From Hymenobacter qilianensis (GTDB lineage Bacteria; Bacteroidota; Bacteroidia; Cytophagales; Hymenobacteraceae), in assembly GCF_014489555.1 (NCBI RefSeq), contig NZ_CP060784.1:310001-374000 (forward strand): a DNA stretch of 64,000 nucleotides, written 5' to 3'. A program made the position numbers and the translations under genes. This document shows, in pieces, positions 49,459-58,532 of this stretch (the first letter of the stretch is position 1; every line of letters begins with the position of its first letter). The notes beneath the pieces are model-generated. The model saw only the letters and a list, made by a program, of their open reading frames with translations, did no database searches and was not told the DNA's origin.

Positions 49459-49542
49459 CTAGGTTGAATGAGTGAACGGGCGAACGAGTAAGTGGGTGAA
49501 TGTTTATCGCACTAATAATCACCGACTCACCCTTGCAGCCAT

Positions 49543-49824
49543 TTATAAAATATCGGCCGAGATACCGCGGTCGTGGATGGCGGTGCACATGCCGGCCAGC
49601 TCATCGTAGGCGCCGTGCTTTACAGTACACTGACCCTTGTAATGAATCAGCAGGGTGCACTGTTCGGCCTGTTCAGGCTCGTGCCCGCATACGTCGATAA
49701 GGGTTTTGATTACATGATCGAAGGTGTTCACGTCATCGTTGTACACGATCAGGTCGCGCACGTCGATGGTTTCTTCGAGCAGTAAAACGTCCTCGTTATA
49801 GTCAATCTGCGGCTTGGTGTCCAT
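49543..49824 (-). CDS. clpS: ATP-dependent Clp protease adaptor ClpS
   Basis: 93 residues from the ATG at 49824 (a longer frame to 49875 adds a non-conserved start). It delivers N-degron substrates to ClpA. The binding-pocket core reads IVYNDDVNTFDHVIKTLIDVCGH (about 27-49), with the DD and H residues that hold N-terminal residues, then the QAEQCTLLIHYKGQCTVKHG strand-helix. ClpA and ClpP are not adjacent. Same strand as recR. Confidence 0.92.
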   Translation of the reverse strand: MDTKPQIDYNEDVLLLEETIDVRDLIVYNDDVNTFDHVIKTLIDVCGHEPEQAEQCTLLIHYKGQCTVKHGAYDELAGMCTAIHDRGISADIL

Positions 49825-49985
49825 GGCGCAAAAGTACGGATTATCAAGGAAAAAGGCGCAGATTTGGGCCCGCACCGGCCTAGTATAACCACCACGCGGG
49901 CAGATTCGTTTCGGGGGTTATACAATCATTTACCGTGTAGCGCACAGCGTCAGACAAGGCGGCCCGCTTGCCTCTCCTCCCTCCT

Positions 49986-50543
49986 ATGCCCGTTCCCTCC
50001 ACCGATTTTAAAAAAGCCCTCAAACAGCTCCCCGACAAGGAAAAAGAAGCCTTATTGCTGCGCGCCGTGCGCCGCGATGCGGAACTCTACGAAACATTTG
50101 CCTTCGAGCTGCTGCCCGATGTGACCGTGGAGCAGGTGTATGAGCAAACCGCCGACCGCATTCACGAGCTATTCAACGTGGCCGTGACGGGGCGCCTGCT
50201 GAATCGTAGCCTGAATAAAGCGCTGAGCAAAGCCACCAAAGAAACCGCCCGCGCCCGCCGCATCACCAAAGACAAGCGCCTCGAAATCGACCTGATTCTG
50301 TACACGCTGCGCCTGATTTTTGACAACTATACGGGTCAGTTCGATAGTCCTTACAACGGGTTTTACGTGAGCACCGCCCGCCTGACAACCCGCGCCGTAC
50401 AGCTCGTGCTCACCAATCTGCACGAAGACCTTTGGCTGGAATACAAATCAGAACTCGATGACTTCCTGACCCAGCTCCACAACCGCAGCAAAAGCCGCAA
50501 CCTGCGCTTCGATATGCCGCGCGAGTTGGTAATACCAAACTAA
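49986..50543 (+). CDS. Conserved helical protein of unknown function
   Basis: 185 residues from ATG 49986. Cytosolic, all-helical, charge-rich: DFKKALKQLPDKEKEALLLRAVRRD, then TADRIHELFNVAVTGRLLNRSLNKAL and a KDKRLEIDLILYTLRLIFDNYTGQFDSPYNGFYVS block. Such proteins occur across Bacteroidota but I recognise no named family or catalytic residue. Starts 160 bases from divergent clpS; ends on a strong terminator. Confidence 0.75.
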   Translation: MPVPSTDFKKALKQLPDKEKEALLLRAVRRDAELYETFAFELLPDVTVEQVYEQTADRIHELFNVAVTGRLLNRSLNKALSKATKETARARRITKDKRLEIDLILYTLRLIFDNYTGQFDSPYNGFYVSTARLTTRAVQLVLTNLHEDLWLEYKSELDDFLTQLHNRSKSRNLRFDMPRELVIPN

Positions 50544-50544
50544 A

Positions 50545-50579
50545 AAAGCCCCCCAGACCAAGTCTGGGGGGCTTTTTTA
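50545..50579. terminator. Bidirectional intrinsic terminator
   Basis: AAAAAGCCCCCCAGAC and GTCTGGGGGGCTTTTTT: a perfect stem shared by the convergent unknown protein and the YceI gene. Confidence 0.92.
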
Positions 50580-50599
50580 AGCTTAAGAAATCAGGCTAC

Positions 50600-51271
50600 T
50601 TAGTTAGCAGCAACACCATTGCCTTTCTTGGCAATCACGTTGAAGCTCAGCGTGAACTCATCGTAGATGGCTTTGTCGCCGATGCCTTCAAAGAACGACT
50701 TCGAGCCGTACTTGATGTCGTACTTAGTTCGGTCGATGGTAGCAACGCCGGTGGCAGCAGCCATACCGTTCTTCACGCCTATCTTGGCGGGGAAGGTGAT
50801 GGGCTTCGTGATGCCTTTGATGGTCAGGTCGCCGGTGATGGTGGCGTTGTTGGCATCAGCAGCAGCACCTTTGATCGGGGTGATGTTCGTGATTTTGAAG
50901 ATAGCCGTTGGGTTTTTCTCAACACCGAAGAAGTCATCAGCCTTCAAGTGACCTACCAACTTGCCGTTGCTATCAGCATCCTTTAGGTCGGTTACTTTCA
51001 GCGAATTCATGTCAACTGTGAAAGTACCGCCTACAAGTTGGTTGCCGCGCACGATCACGTTGCCTTCTTTGAACTGAACGGTACCGCTGTGCTCACCGGT
51101 TACTTTTTTACCTACCCAGCCCAAGGTGCTCAGCTGAGGCTGAACCGCATAAGCGTTGCCAGCAGCTTTGGCAGTGCCGGGAGTAGTTTTCTTAACAGCT
51201 GGCTGTTGAGCCATTGCGGGAGCAGTAAACAGGGCAGCAGCGAACAGGGCTGACAGAGCAATTTTTTTCAT
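50600..51271 (-). CDS. YceI-family periplasmic lipid-binding protein
   Basis: 223 residues. Signal peptide MKKIALSALFAAALFTAPAMAQ, then the YceI lipocalin-like barrel: LSTLGWVGKKVTGEHSGTVQFKEG (family start W-x-G-x-K), FTVDMNSLKVTDLKD, HLKADDFFGVEKNPTAIFKITNI (the KSADFF-type motif), GDLTIKGITKPITFPAKI and the closing FTLSFNVIAKK. It binds isoprenoids or fatty amides in the periplasm by family analogy. A MarR regulator lies 51 bases upstream on the same strand, a recurring arrangement that suggests MarR controls this gene. Confidence 0.93.
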   Translation of the reverse strand: MKKIALSALFAAALFTAPAMAQQPAVKKTTPGTAKAAGNAYAVQPQLSTLGWVGKKVTGEHSGTVQFKEGNVIVRGNQLVGGTFTVDMNSLKVTDLKDADSNGKLVGHLKADDFFGVEKNPTAIFKITNITPIKGAAADANNATITGDLTIKGITKPITFPAKIGVKNGMAAATGVATIDRTKYDIKYGSKSFFEGIGDKAIYDEFTLSFNVIAKKGNGVAAN

Positions 51272-51322
51272 GATCGGGGAAAGAGAAAAATGGAGAATTA
51301 AGCTTGAGTTAACTGAGAGCCG

Positions 51323-51772
51323 TCAGTCACGGATTTTATCGAGCAGGTCGCTCAGCTGAGCGGCTTCTTCGGGGGTAAGATTATGTAAGCCGGTATTCTG
51401 GTGACTAACCACACTTTCCATATTGTGCAGTAGCTCCAGACCAGCCTCGGTAATATGAATATCGACGGCGCGGCGGTTGCTAGGGCACACAGTGCGGGTA
51501 GCGTAGTTTTTGGCAACCAACTTATCGACAATGCGGGAGGCGTTACTGGTTTTGTCGAGCATGCGCTCAATGAGCAGATTCACGGTGGCGGGCTTGGGGT
51601 GCTGACCACGCAGAATGCGTAAAATATTATACTGAGGCAGCGTGACGTCAAACTCGCGGAAAGCCGCTGCCTGACGCAACTGTATCCAGCCCGTAGTATA
51701 TATCAGATTGATATGGGCCTTCTGGTACTCGTCTTTGAAAGTGGGCTGCTTGATTTCGTCTTCTATTTTCAT
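51323..51772 (-). CDS. MarR-family transcriptional regulator
   Basis: 149 residues from ATG 51772 (an upstream frame to 51823 is not conserved). Winged-helix dimer pattern: FDVTLPQYNILRILRGQHPKPATVNLLIERMLDKTSNASRIVDKLVAKNYATR, then the wing (VCPSNRRAVDIHITEAG) and a C-terminal dimerisation helix (LTPEEAAQLSDLLDKIRD). The gene is upstream of yceI and probably in one operon. Two short palindromes upstream (51811-51838) are good candidate sites for autoregulation. Confidence 0.9.
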   Translation of the reverse strand: MKIEDEIKQPTFKDEYQKAHINLIYTTGWIQLRQAAAFREFDVTLPQYNILRILRGQHPKPATVNLLIERMLDKTSNASRIVDKLVAKNYATRTVCPSNRRAVDIHITEAGLELLHNMESVVSHQNTGLHNLTPEEAAQLSDLLDKIRD

Positions 51773-51810
51773 GATCGGCGGCGTACTCTTGCCGAATGAT
51801 GCTACAAATA

Positions 51811-51838
51811 TATGTACATACATTTAATGTTGCAACAT
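51811..51838. promoter_or_regulatory. Two palindromes in the marR promoter region
   Basis: TATGTACATA (51811-51820) and ATGTTGCAACAT (51827-51838) are each perfect inverted repeats, 39-66 bases upstream of the marR start. MarR proteins bind such palindromes; the sites are not proven, and the flanking region is AT-rich, which makes chance palindromes more likely. Confidence 0.45.
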
Positions 51839-52457
51839 AGTTCGCAAGAATATTTTTTATTAGGTATTACAGATATTATTTATCCTCACATCAACTGAGT
51901 GTTTAGCAAGCCAGAGCCAAAACCTATAATTCAACGGCAAAGCATAGGCAAAGTCTCTGTAGCCATTTTATAGTTGCATCGTCACAAGCTTAATGGCCTT
52001 ACTTGTGCTTTTGTTTATTTGAGGCTGATCGGAGAATTTAACAGGCTATCCAGCAAGAGAGTACTTGCCCAAAGCTACTGGCTCTTCATTCACCTGGGAG
52101 CAGAAGCACAGATGTTTGGCTACTATACCCCCGACGAAACATCTGTTAGTCCCAACGTATTCTTTCGTTGCCAGTCATGTCAACTGATACTGCTGCATCC
52201 TGCCTGAACACCGGCTTTCGGTAGCCCATGTGGCGCAGGAAGTATTCCACGTTTTTACCTACGCCCACATCTGTATGTAGTCGTTGGGATACTTTACCTA
52301 ACTTTTTTAGGCAAGCACGCTTTTGAGCTTGGTTAGCCTGGCGCAAAGTGGCTTTCCTTCTTATCAATTCTGCTCAGTATGGCAGTCAGTTATGCAATTA
52401 ATATCTTGGTATTCCGCTGTTATGTATTCGGATGAGGAAAGCAACTAAGTATGAATC
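51839..52457. other. Long gene-poor intergenic region
   Basis: About 620 bases, AT-rich in its first 150 bases. Small open frames on either strand (for example 51974-52207 and 52146-52367) look non-coding: no family features and no plausible start context. No repeat or hairpin stood out. It lies between marR (leftward) and the AraC gene (rightward), so it must carry both promoters; the extra length could be an eroded gene. Confidence 0.5.
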
Positions 52458-53300
52458 ATGGTAAATCCATTCTGCCAATTTTATCGCCCATGTCCTGCGC
52501 TTCAGCCCTTCATCAGCAATTACATGCTCATGCATGTTCAGTTGGATCCGCGTGCTCCTAGGGTAGTAAATCCTTATCCAACTAACCCAGAGCAATGCTT
52601 GTTTTTCTACGCCCGCGACCCGATTGAAGTATTTAATTACAGCAAGCGCCAAGAAATAACCAGCCCGCATAGCGTAATAGTTGGCCCACAGGTAGCGCGC
52701 GTAAACCTGCGTATGGGCTACAACCAGCTGACCATCAAGGTGGGTTTTCAGCCTGGGGGGCTTTTTCGGTTGTTCCGTACGCCCATGTGGCAACTCCTCG
52801 ACCAGACAGTAGATAGCTACGATCTGGTAGGCCGCGAAATCAACCAAGTAAATGAGCAGCTGCGCGAGATAAACGACTATGCGCAGATGATTGTCTTGGT
52901 AGAAACCTACCTATTAAGCAAAGTAGCCGCCCACAAAATTGATGCGCACGCGGTAGATAAGGTAGCGCGGCTTATGCTTCAAAGCCATTCGCGGCAGTAC
53001 TCCTTAGATTGGCTAGCCGACCAAGCCTGCCTGAGCCCTCGACAGTTTGAGAGGAGGTTTTTGGAGCGTATTGGTATGAGCCCCAAGCTATTTATGCGGG
53101 TGGTTCGTTTTGCTCAGGCCTACCGCTTAAAGGACCGGCAGCCGGAACTAGACTGGCAGGACATCGTTCATCAGTGTGGCTATTATGACCAGATGCACTT
53201 GATCAAGGATTTCAAGCTGTTTGCTGCCGTCACACCTACTATTCTGCTAAAAGAAGAAGCTGCCTCTCCCCTCCGACTCTTTGCGGGCAGCCCATTCTAG
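52458..53300 (+). CDS. AraC-family transcriptional regulator with DUF6597-type N-terminus
   Basis: 280 residues. N-terminal sensor part (FYRPCPALQPFISNYMLMHVQLD... QPGGLFRLFRTPMWQL) matches the DUF6597 domain common in Bacteroidota AraC proteins. The C-terminal double helix-turn-helix is clear: YSLDWLADQACLSPRQFERRFLERIGMSPKLFMRVVRFAQAYRLK and LDWQDIVHQCGYYDQMHLIKDFKLFAAVTP. The CTGGGGGGCTTTTT word lies in-frame at about 52755, encoding PGGLF. The NTF2-like gene 75 bases downstream, same direction, may be its target. Confidence 0.9.
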   Translation: MVNPFCQFYRPCPALQPFISNYMLMHVQLDPRAPRVVNPYPTNPEQCLFFYARDPIEVFNYSKRQEITSPHSVIVGPQVARVNLRMGYNQLTIKVGFQPGGLFRLFRTPMWQLLDQTVDSYDLVGREINQVNEQLREINDYAQMIVLVETYLLSKVAAHKIDAHAVDKVARLMLQSHSRQYSLDWLADQACLSPRQFERRFLERIGMSPKLFMRVVRFAQAYRLKDRQPELDWQDIVHQCGYYDQMHLIKDFKLFAAVTPTILLKEEAASPLRLFAGSPF

Positions 53301-53375
53301 ATGTCGTTTTTTTACTATTTCCCCCTTGGCTGAGCCTCTACCTTCGATTCATCACTTTTAAAACGATGAAACGAT

Positions 53376-53885
53376 ATGAAAAAGCTACTCAGCCTCCTCC
53401 TGCTTTTGTGTCTGACCAGTGTCGCTCACGCACAGATCCCTACCACAAAGTATTCAGCCGATGAAAAGGCTGTGCTGCAAGTAAATGAAGGCCTTGCCGA
53501 GGCATGGAATAAGCACGACTTAGACCTTTATTTCAGCTACTTCGCTCCTGATGCACAGTGGGTGAATGTAGTAGGCATGTGGTGGCGCAACAAAGCAGAG
53601 CACCAATACGCCTTGGATGTATTTATGAAGCTCATGTTCAATAAAACCAAGCATACGATCCTTCACACGGAGGTTAGAATGTTGCGGCCGGACTTAGCTA
53701 TTGTGCGCCACAACTGGGAGTTGGAAGGCTGGGTAATGCCCGATGGCCGCGACATGAGCGATGTGTCTACCGGCGTAATGACGCTGATTGTGGAAAAGCG
53801 AAAGGGGAAATGGCTCGTCATCGACGGACATAACACATCCATTGATAAGAACGCCAAGGATCCCGTACTGACAATGAAGAAATAA
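53376..53885 (+). CDS. Secreted SnoaL/NTF2-like (DUF4440) protein
   Basis: 169 residues. Signal peptide MKKLLSLLLLLCLTSVAHAQ, then a cone-shaped NTF2-like fold: VLQVNEGLAEAWNKHDLDLYFSYFAPDAQWVNVVG is the family start, followed by the LRPDLAIVRHNWELEGW and VEKRKGKWLVIDGHNTSID strands. Such proteins (SgcJ/EcaC, DUF4440) bind small ligands and are rarely characterised. It follows the AraC gene closely and ends on a long hairpin. Confidence 0.85.
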   Translation: MKKLLSLLLLLCLTSVAHAQIPTTKYSADEKAVLQVNEGLAEAWNKHDLDLYFSYFAPDAQWVNVVGMWWRNKAEHQYALDVFMKLMFNKTKHTILHTEVRMLRPDLAIVRHNWELEGWVMPDGRDMSDVSTGVMTLIVEKRKGKWLVIDGHNTSIDKNAKDPVLTMKK

Positions 53886-53895
53886 GGGTAGTCAG

Positions 53896-53945
53896 AGATA
53901 TGAACGCCGCTCGCTAGAATAGCTTAGCGAGCGGCGTTCATATCC
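53896..53945 (+). terminator. Long hairpin terminator
   Basis: GATATGAACGCCGCTCGCTA and TAGCGAGCGGCGTTCATATC form a perfect 20-bp stem with a short loop (GAATAGCT). There is no long T run, so termination is inferred. Placed between convergent NTF2-like and epimerase genes. Confidence 0.8.
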
Positions 53946-53987
53946 TTATTGCTGCGCCTAAACAGTAAGAATATCTTTTGAGAAAAG

Positions 53988-55018
53988 TTATCTCTCAAGA
54001 TCAGGCACGGATGTTTGAGCCCGGAGCAAGCCATTTTTCTCCTGCACCAGCCCAAACGGCTCGTCGCGGATAATGATGAACCCGTCTAGGTCACAGACTT
54101 GCGCCTGGCTGCTTACCTGAATTGCCCCCCAGATGCCTAGCGTCGTCTCCACCATGCAGCCGATCATCGTATCGAGGCCGTGGGCGCGGGTTTGCTTGAG
54201 CAGGCGCAAGCCATTGCGGTAGCCGCCGGCCTTCATCAGCTTCATATTCACACCATGAAATTGCTCAGCAATGTCGGCAAAGTCGGCTTCGTTGGTTACC
54301 GATTCGTCGGCGAAAACGGGATACGGCGAGCGGGCGCGCAGGTAGCGGTAGTGGTCGGTGCAGGCGGCCGGCAAAGGCTGCTCTAGCAAGCGCACCGCGA
54401 GGCCGGGCAGGGGGGCAATTTTTTCCAGAAACTGTAATAGCGCGTCGGCGTCGGTCCAGGCTTCGTTGCCGTCAATGATAAGCTGGCGGCCTGGGAGGGC
54501 GCGCGTCACTTCGCGCAGCAGGTCAAAGCCGCTGGCTTGGTCTACCTTTATTTTAAGGATAGAAAACCGCCCCATATCCTGCTCCCTAATAAACTCTGCC
54601 ACGTCGCCGGGGGCATTATGGGCAATGTTAAAGCGGTGAGCAAGGAAGCGGCCGGCTCCGGCAAGCCCAACACCGCCGCCACCGACTGCCCCGTGTGCGC
54701 GGCCTGCCAGTGCACGTAGGCCGACTCCAGAGCAAAGCTCAACGCGTGCGCTACGGAGTGCTGCTCTAAAAATTCTGTTAGTTCATCCAGCGAAGTTACG
54801 TAGGCCAGTCCTTTTGCTACTAACTGCTCAAACTCCGCTTGCAGCCCTTCCGGCGACTCGCCGTAGCGCACATTGGGCGCTGCCTCCCCCCAACCTACCG
54901 CTCCGCCAGCTTCCTGCTGCACCCGCACAAGCAGGTTGGTTTTGGCAGTAGAGGCGTTGCGCGATATTTTCCAGGTATAGCGCAGCTGCAGCTCACGCGT
55001 TTCGATGGTCCAGAGCAT
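53988..55018 (-). CDS. Dipeptide epimerase, enolase superfamily (frameshifted)
   Basis: Restored length 343 residues from ATG 55018 (MLWTIETRELQLRYTWKIS). N-terminal capping domain followed by a TIM barrel. The frame change (G run 54609-54613) turns TLPIMPPATW into TLPIMPPGDVAEFIRE and links both halves. Catalytic marks: KIKVD (KxK Lys), IDGNEAW (Asp, Asn), LEQPLP (Glu), FADESV (Asp) and MKLMKAGG (Lys). This is the L-Ala-D/L-Glu epimerase pattern, used to recycle murein peptides; other dipeptides are possible. Divergent from the dicarboxylate symporter. Confidence 0.85.
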
Positions 55019-55219
55019 AGGAAGGATATTGGGAGCAGGCCGCCGGCATGGCACGACCAAGCGCAAAGCTACTTTTATAGAGCGCTAAAATCAGCGATGC
55101 AGCGCAGTATAAAAAGCCCCCCACCACGATTAATAAACTGCACACTATTCAAACTCTGCAACTGTTGACTGAAAACTTATCTTTGCTGACAATCCCCGGT
55201 AACCCCCACCCTATCCTGC

Positions 55220-56634
55220 ATGAAGTTTTCGCGCATTGTTCCGCTCATTCTGATTTTGTCGCTGGTGGCCATTGTGCTCACCGTCCTATCAGCTTATAAT
55301 ATGGTGGCGCTGCCACTCGCCGTGCCCCGCATAGCCCGCTGGCTGGCACTGGCCGCGCTAGTAGTGTATGGGTATCAGCGCCGCTCGCTTACCTTCTGGA
55401 TAGTAGTCAGCATGTTTGTGGGGGCCGAAATTGGCAATGACTATCCGGTCTTCGCCCAAAGCCTGAAGGTGCTCAGCGACGTATTCCTGCGCTTGGTGAA
55501 AACCATTATTGCTCCCCTCGTATTCGCCACATTGGTTGTAGGCATTGCCGGCCACGCCGACTTGAAGCAAGTAGGCAAAATGGGTATTAAAGCCTTGGTA
55601 TACTTTGAAGTAGTTACCACGTTTGCCCTGTTCATCGGCCTGGCAGCCATCAACTTGAGCAAAGCCGGTGTTGGCATCAGCCAGGCCGGGGCCGATACGA
55701 GTGAGAAGCTTCAGGCCGTAGAGCAGTCCACCTCTGACATTATTCTGCACATCTTCCCCGAAAACATTGCCAAGTCGGTAGCCGAAGGGCAAGTGTTACA
55801 GGTAGTTGTGTTCGCTATCATTTTCGCCATTGGTTTGGCCATGGTGCACGGCAAGCATCGCCGGCCAATGCTGGAAGTAATGGAAAGCTTGTCGGAAGTG
55901 ATGTTCAAATTCACTAACGTGGTTATGATATTTGCCCCCTGGGTGTAGGCGGTGCGCTAGCTTATACCGTGGGCAAAATGGGCTTTGCGCCCCTCTTCAA
56001 CGCGTTCCAGCTGCTGCTCACCCTGTATGTGGCGCTCATTGCCTTTATACTGCTGGTGCTGGTGCCCATTGCCTTTATTGCCCGTATCCCAATCAAGCGC
56101 TTCGTGCAGGCTATTGCCGAGCCGGTGAGCATTGCGTTTGCTACTACCAGCTCGGAGGCAGCGCTGCCACGGGCCATGGAAGCGATGGAAAGCATTGGGG
56201 TGCCCCGCCGTATTGTGGCCTTCGTAATGCCGACCGGCTATTCGTTTAACCTTGATGGCACTACACTTTACCTTTCGCTGGCGGCCGTTTTTGTAGCGCA
56301 GGCGGCGGGCGTGGAGCTGAGCTTTGGTCAGCAGCTGGTAATGGTGTTTACGCTGATGCTTACCAGCAAAGGCGTGGCGGGCGTGCCCCGCGCTTCCCTC
56401 GTAATTCTGCTGGCGACGGTGGCCTCCTTCAACCTGCCCTCCTGGCCGGTATTCATCATCCTGGGCATCGATGCCCTCATGGATATGGCTCGCACCGCCG
56501 TGAACGTAATCGGTAACTGCCTGGCAACAGCCGTAGTAGCCCGTTGGGAAGGTGAATTTGTAGATAACTACGTAGCCGAACCCATTGACGACCTCGCTGA
56601 GGAAGACAGCGCCCTGGCGCAGCATACACACTAA
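55220..56634 (+). CDS. Dicarboxylate/amino acid:cation symporter (DAACS family, frameshifted)
   Basis: Restored length 471 residues with eight membrane helices and two re-entrant loops. The C run at 55935-55939 shifts frame after MIFAP; one added base gives MIFAPLGVGGALAYTVGKMGF. Substrate-site marks: TTSSEAALPRAMEAM (the serine-rich HP1 loop), GYSFNLDGTTLYLSLAAVF, LTSKGVAGVPRASLV and DALMDMARTAVNVIGNCLA (the D-x-x-R-T-x-x-N-V motif). The Asp and Arg in that motif fit acidic substrates such as glutamate, aspartate or C4-dicarboxylates. Couples Na or H to uptake. Stands alone, with a strong terminator after it. Confidence 0.9.
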
Positions 56635-56700
56635 TCCTCTATATCCTTAACGGTAGTTTGCTGCTCAAGCAGCACCAAGCATGTTCTTGCTTTATTGAAA

Positions 56701-56744
56701 AAGTAAAAGAGGCCTCCTTAGAAATAAGAAGGCCTCTTTTACTT
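56701..56744 (+). terminator. Intrinsic terminator of the symporter gene
   Basis: AAGTAAAAGAGGCCTCCTTA, loop GAAA, TAAGAAGGCCTCTTTTACTT: stem nearly perfect apart from a one-base slip, closed by a GAAA loop. Confidence 0.88.
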
Positions 56745-56854
56745 AAATGAATGTCGTGCAGCTTATACATAGCCAATCTGGTATTTATTCAACTAAATGT
56801 ATTATTTATTGAATAAGCATACATTATGCCTTATAATCGGTGCTAAAATTGTCT

Positions 56855-56862
56855 TATTTTTG
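56855..56862 (+). promoter_or_regulatory. Candidate Bacteroidota -7 element (TATTTTTG)
   Basis: TATTTTTG matches the TAnnTTTG -7 consensus of Bacteroidota promoters and stands 39 bases before the start of the lipoprotein at 56901. The expected TTTG about 20 bases farther upstream is not convincing, so confidence is low. Confidence 0.3.
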
Positions 56863-56900
56863 ATATAGCCATGTGCTTATCGCTCTGAATGACAACGTTT

Positions 56901-57551
56901 ATGAAACACGCTCTACGGTGCTTAACCCTCTTGCTGCTGTCCGGAATTATCCTGTCAGGCTGCAAATCGGCGGATAAAGTATTGTTTAAAGCTTCGTCAG
57001 CTAGCCTCACCAGCCGTCTGCCGGCCCTGCAGGTCGATGTTGACAACAGCTTGCTCATGGTGACCGAGGCCACAGAGTATGACGATGCGCGCAAGATGTT
57101 TGAGCAGGAGTTAAATCAAAACATCATCGACGCCGGCGACAGCACCAAGTTTGGCTATGTGAAGCTGCAAATAATGGAAGCCTCCGTGTCGCGGCCAGGC
57201 CGGGCCTTGCAGGTTTTTCAGATGATGACCTTGCTTACTCCCTCTATGATAGGCATCCCACTCGGCTGGTATTGCAGTCGGGTGAGGGCCGAAGTGCAGC
57301 TGTATGATGCTCACGGTGAGCTACTGGGTACTTATGCCGGCACGGGCCAATCATCGGTGCGGGTGGCCATGTACCATGGCTATTCTCAAAGCGACGCCCC
57401 CCGCTTGGCCGATGTATTAGCCCTTCGCCATGCCCTCGACCAGATTCGGCCCCAGCTGGAAGTAGACGCCGCCGCCTTGAAAACGGAGTTTGCAAACCGT
57501 GGCCCCGTCGAAGTTATCATGGGCCAGACCGTGGCCACCAGTCCTAACTAA
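56901..57551 (+). CDS. Lipoprotein of unknown function
   Basis: 216 residues from ATG 56901, chosen because it starts a lipoprotein signal (LLLLSGIILSGC, lipobox LSGC). The mature part is a soluble mixed domain (RLPALQVDVDNSLLMVTEAT; YCSRVRAEVQLYDAHGELLGTYAGTGQSSV). It may be a distant member of lipoproteins with an LPS-assembly or CsgG-like beta domain, but no named family is recognised. Stop codon merges with a terminator. The rhodopsin gene converges on it. Confidence 0.7.
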   Translation: MKHALRCLTLLLLSGIILSGCKSADKVLFKASSASLTSRLPALQVDVDNSLLMVTEATEYDDARKMFEQELNQNIIDAGDSTKFGYVKLQIMEASVSRPGRALQVFQMMTLLTPSMIGIPLGWYCSRVRAEVQLYDAHGELLGTYAGTGQSSVRVAMYHGYSQSDAPRLADVLALRHALDQIRPQLEVDAAALKTEFANRGPVEVIMGQTVATSPN

Positions 57552-57587
57552 AAAAGCCCCCAGCTACGTAACTGGGGGATTTTTTTA
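57550..57587. terminator. Bidirectional intrinsic terminator
   Basis: AAAAAAGCCCCCAG, loop, CTGGGGGATTTTTTT. Shared by the convergent lipoprotein and rhodopsin genes. Confidence 0.88.
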
Positions 57588-57607
57588 TAAAAATCGTTGC
57601 CTGAATC

Positions 57608-58304
57608 TTACTCAAAAGCCAACTCCTGGGGCTGTTCGCGCAAGGAGCGTAGCCCCGACAGATCGACAATACTGAACCCCACCTTCGAGAGGATAGGGAC
57701 CACGACGAATAATAGCTTCTCGGTGAAAGAATCGAGGACACCGATGCCGATGGGCCCCAGCGCCCAGATGACAGGGTAAGCAATCCAGAGAATAGTCAGA
57801 AAGCTGAGCGCCTTATTGTAAACAGCAGCCAGTGCGGGGCCCTGGCTATAAGCGCGGCGCCGTAGTGGCCCCAGAGCGTCCACATGATGCCAAGAAAAGC
57901 CATTACGCCCAAGCCGTACCACACCCAACGCACAGAGCCGGTAGATAAGTCAGCAATGAGGCCGGTGAGAATCATGAATATATCGGCCAGCACCAGGCCG
58001 CCAATAATAACCCGGTCCTTTTTGATGTAATACATGCCCGTGGATGCCAGGGCAAACAACAGCAACGGTGTCGTTACTACCCAGTCGAGGTAGCGGGCGA
58101 AATGAGTGGTATCGCCTACTTCGGTGGTGCCTTGGCCTGTAGATAAAGCAAAGTAGGCCGTAGCCGACCACACCGGAATCAGAAAAGCCACCAGATACTC
58201 GGCCCGAGGTACGCCACGCCGGTCAGCCAAGCCCCAGTACAGAAATAAAATGGCCCCAGAATCATGCAGACAATATAAATGGAGTAGAGCGTAGTGTCAG
58301 TCAT
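57608..58304 (-). CDS. Microbial rhodopsin, xenorhodopsin-type (two frameshifts)
   Basis: Restored length 232 residues, seven membrane helices, retinal-binding. Two frame changes, in C runs 58254-58257 (MILG to AILFLYWGLADRRG) and 57870-57873 (WTLWG to PLRRRAYSQGPAL), are each repaired by one base, giving the exact family length. Helix C: ARYLDWVVTTPLLLFA gives Arg71, Asp74 (counter-ion), Thr78, Ala85 in the bacteriorhodopsin 82/85/89/96 positions (D-T-A). Helix G: VVVPILSKVGFS puts the Schiff-base Lys at 208 and Pro204 at the Asp212 position, the mark of the Anabaena sensory rhodopsin/xenorhodopsin clade. Inward proton pumping (or sensing) is inferred. No carotene oxygenase (blh) or transducer is adjacent. 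Confidence 0.88.
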
Positions 58305-58532
58305 AGTAGGAGTTTCGGTTGGTGTGTCTGCTTGCTAATACCCTAGCTTATTTGTATATGTTACAATTTAAATATAATTAATCCTATTTTAACCTCGACC
58401 AGGCAAAGCAGATTATTCCCTTTGATTTGTTTGAAAAAGCGTGGGTCCGCATAAATTTCAACCATTGTCCGCTGACTTTATAAAGCCTTGGGGAACATCT
58501 GTATTCTCATCTCACCCCTATCTTTACCGGCT

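Noticed and set aside
51811..51838. Calling these palindromes a proven MarR operator
   Set aside because: Only perfect symmetry and position support it; AT-rich DNA gives short palindromes by chance, so I list it as a candidate only.
51974..52367. Two small open frames in the marR-AraC gap
   Set aside because: Neither resembles a known protein; they overlap each other on opposite strands and lie in an AT-rich region. A decayed gene cannot be excluded.
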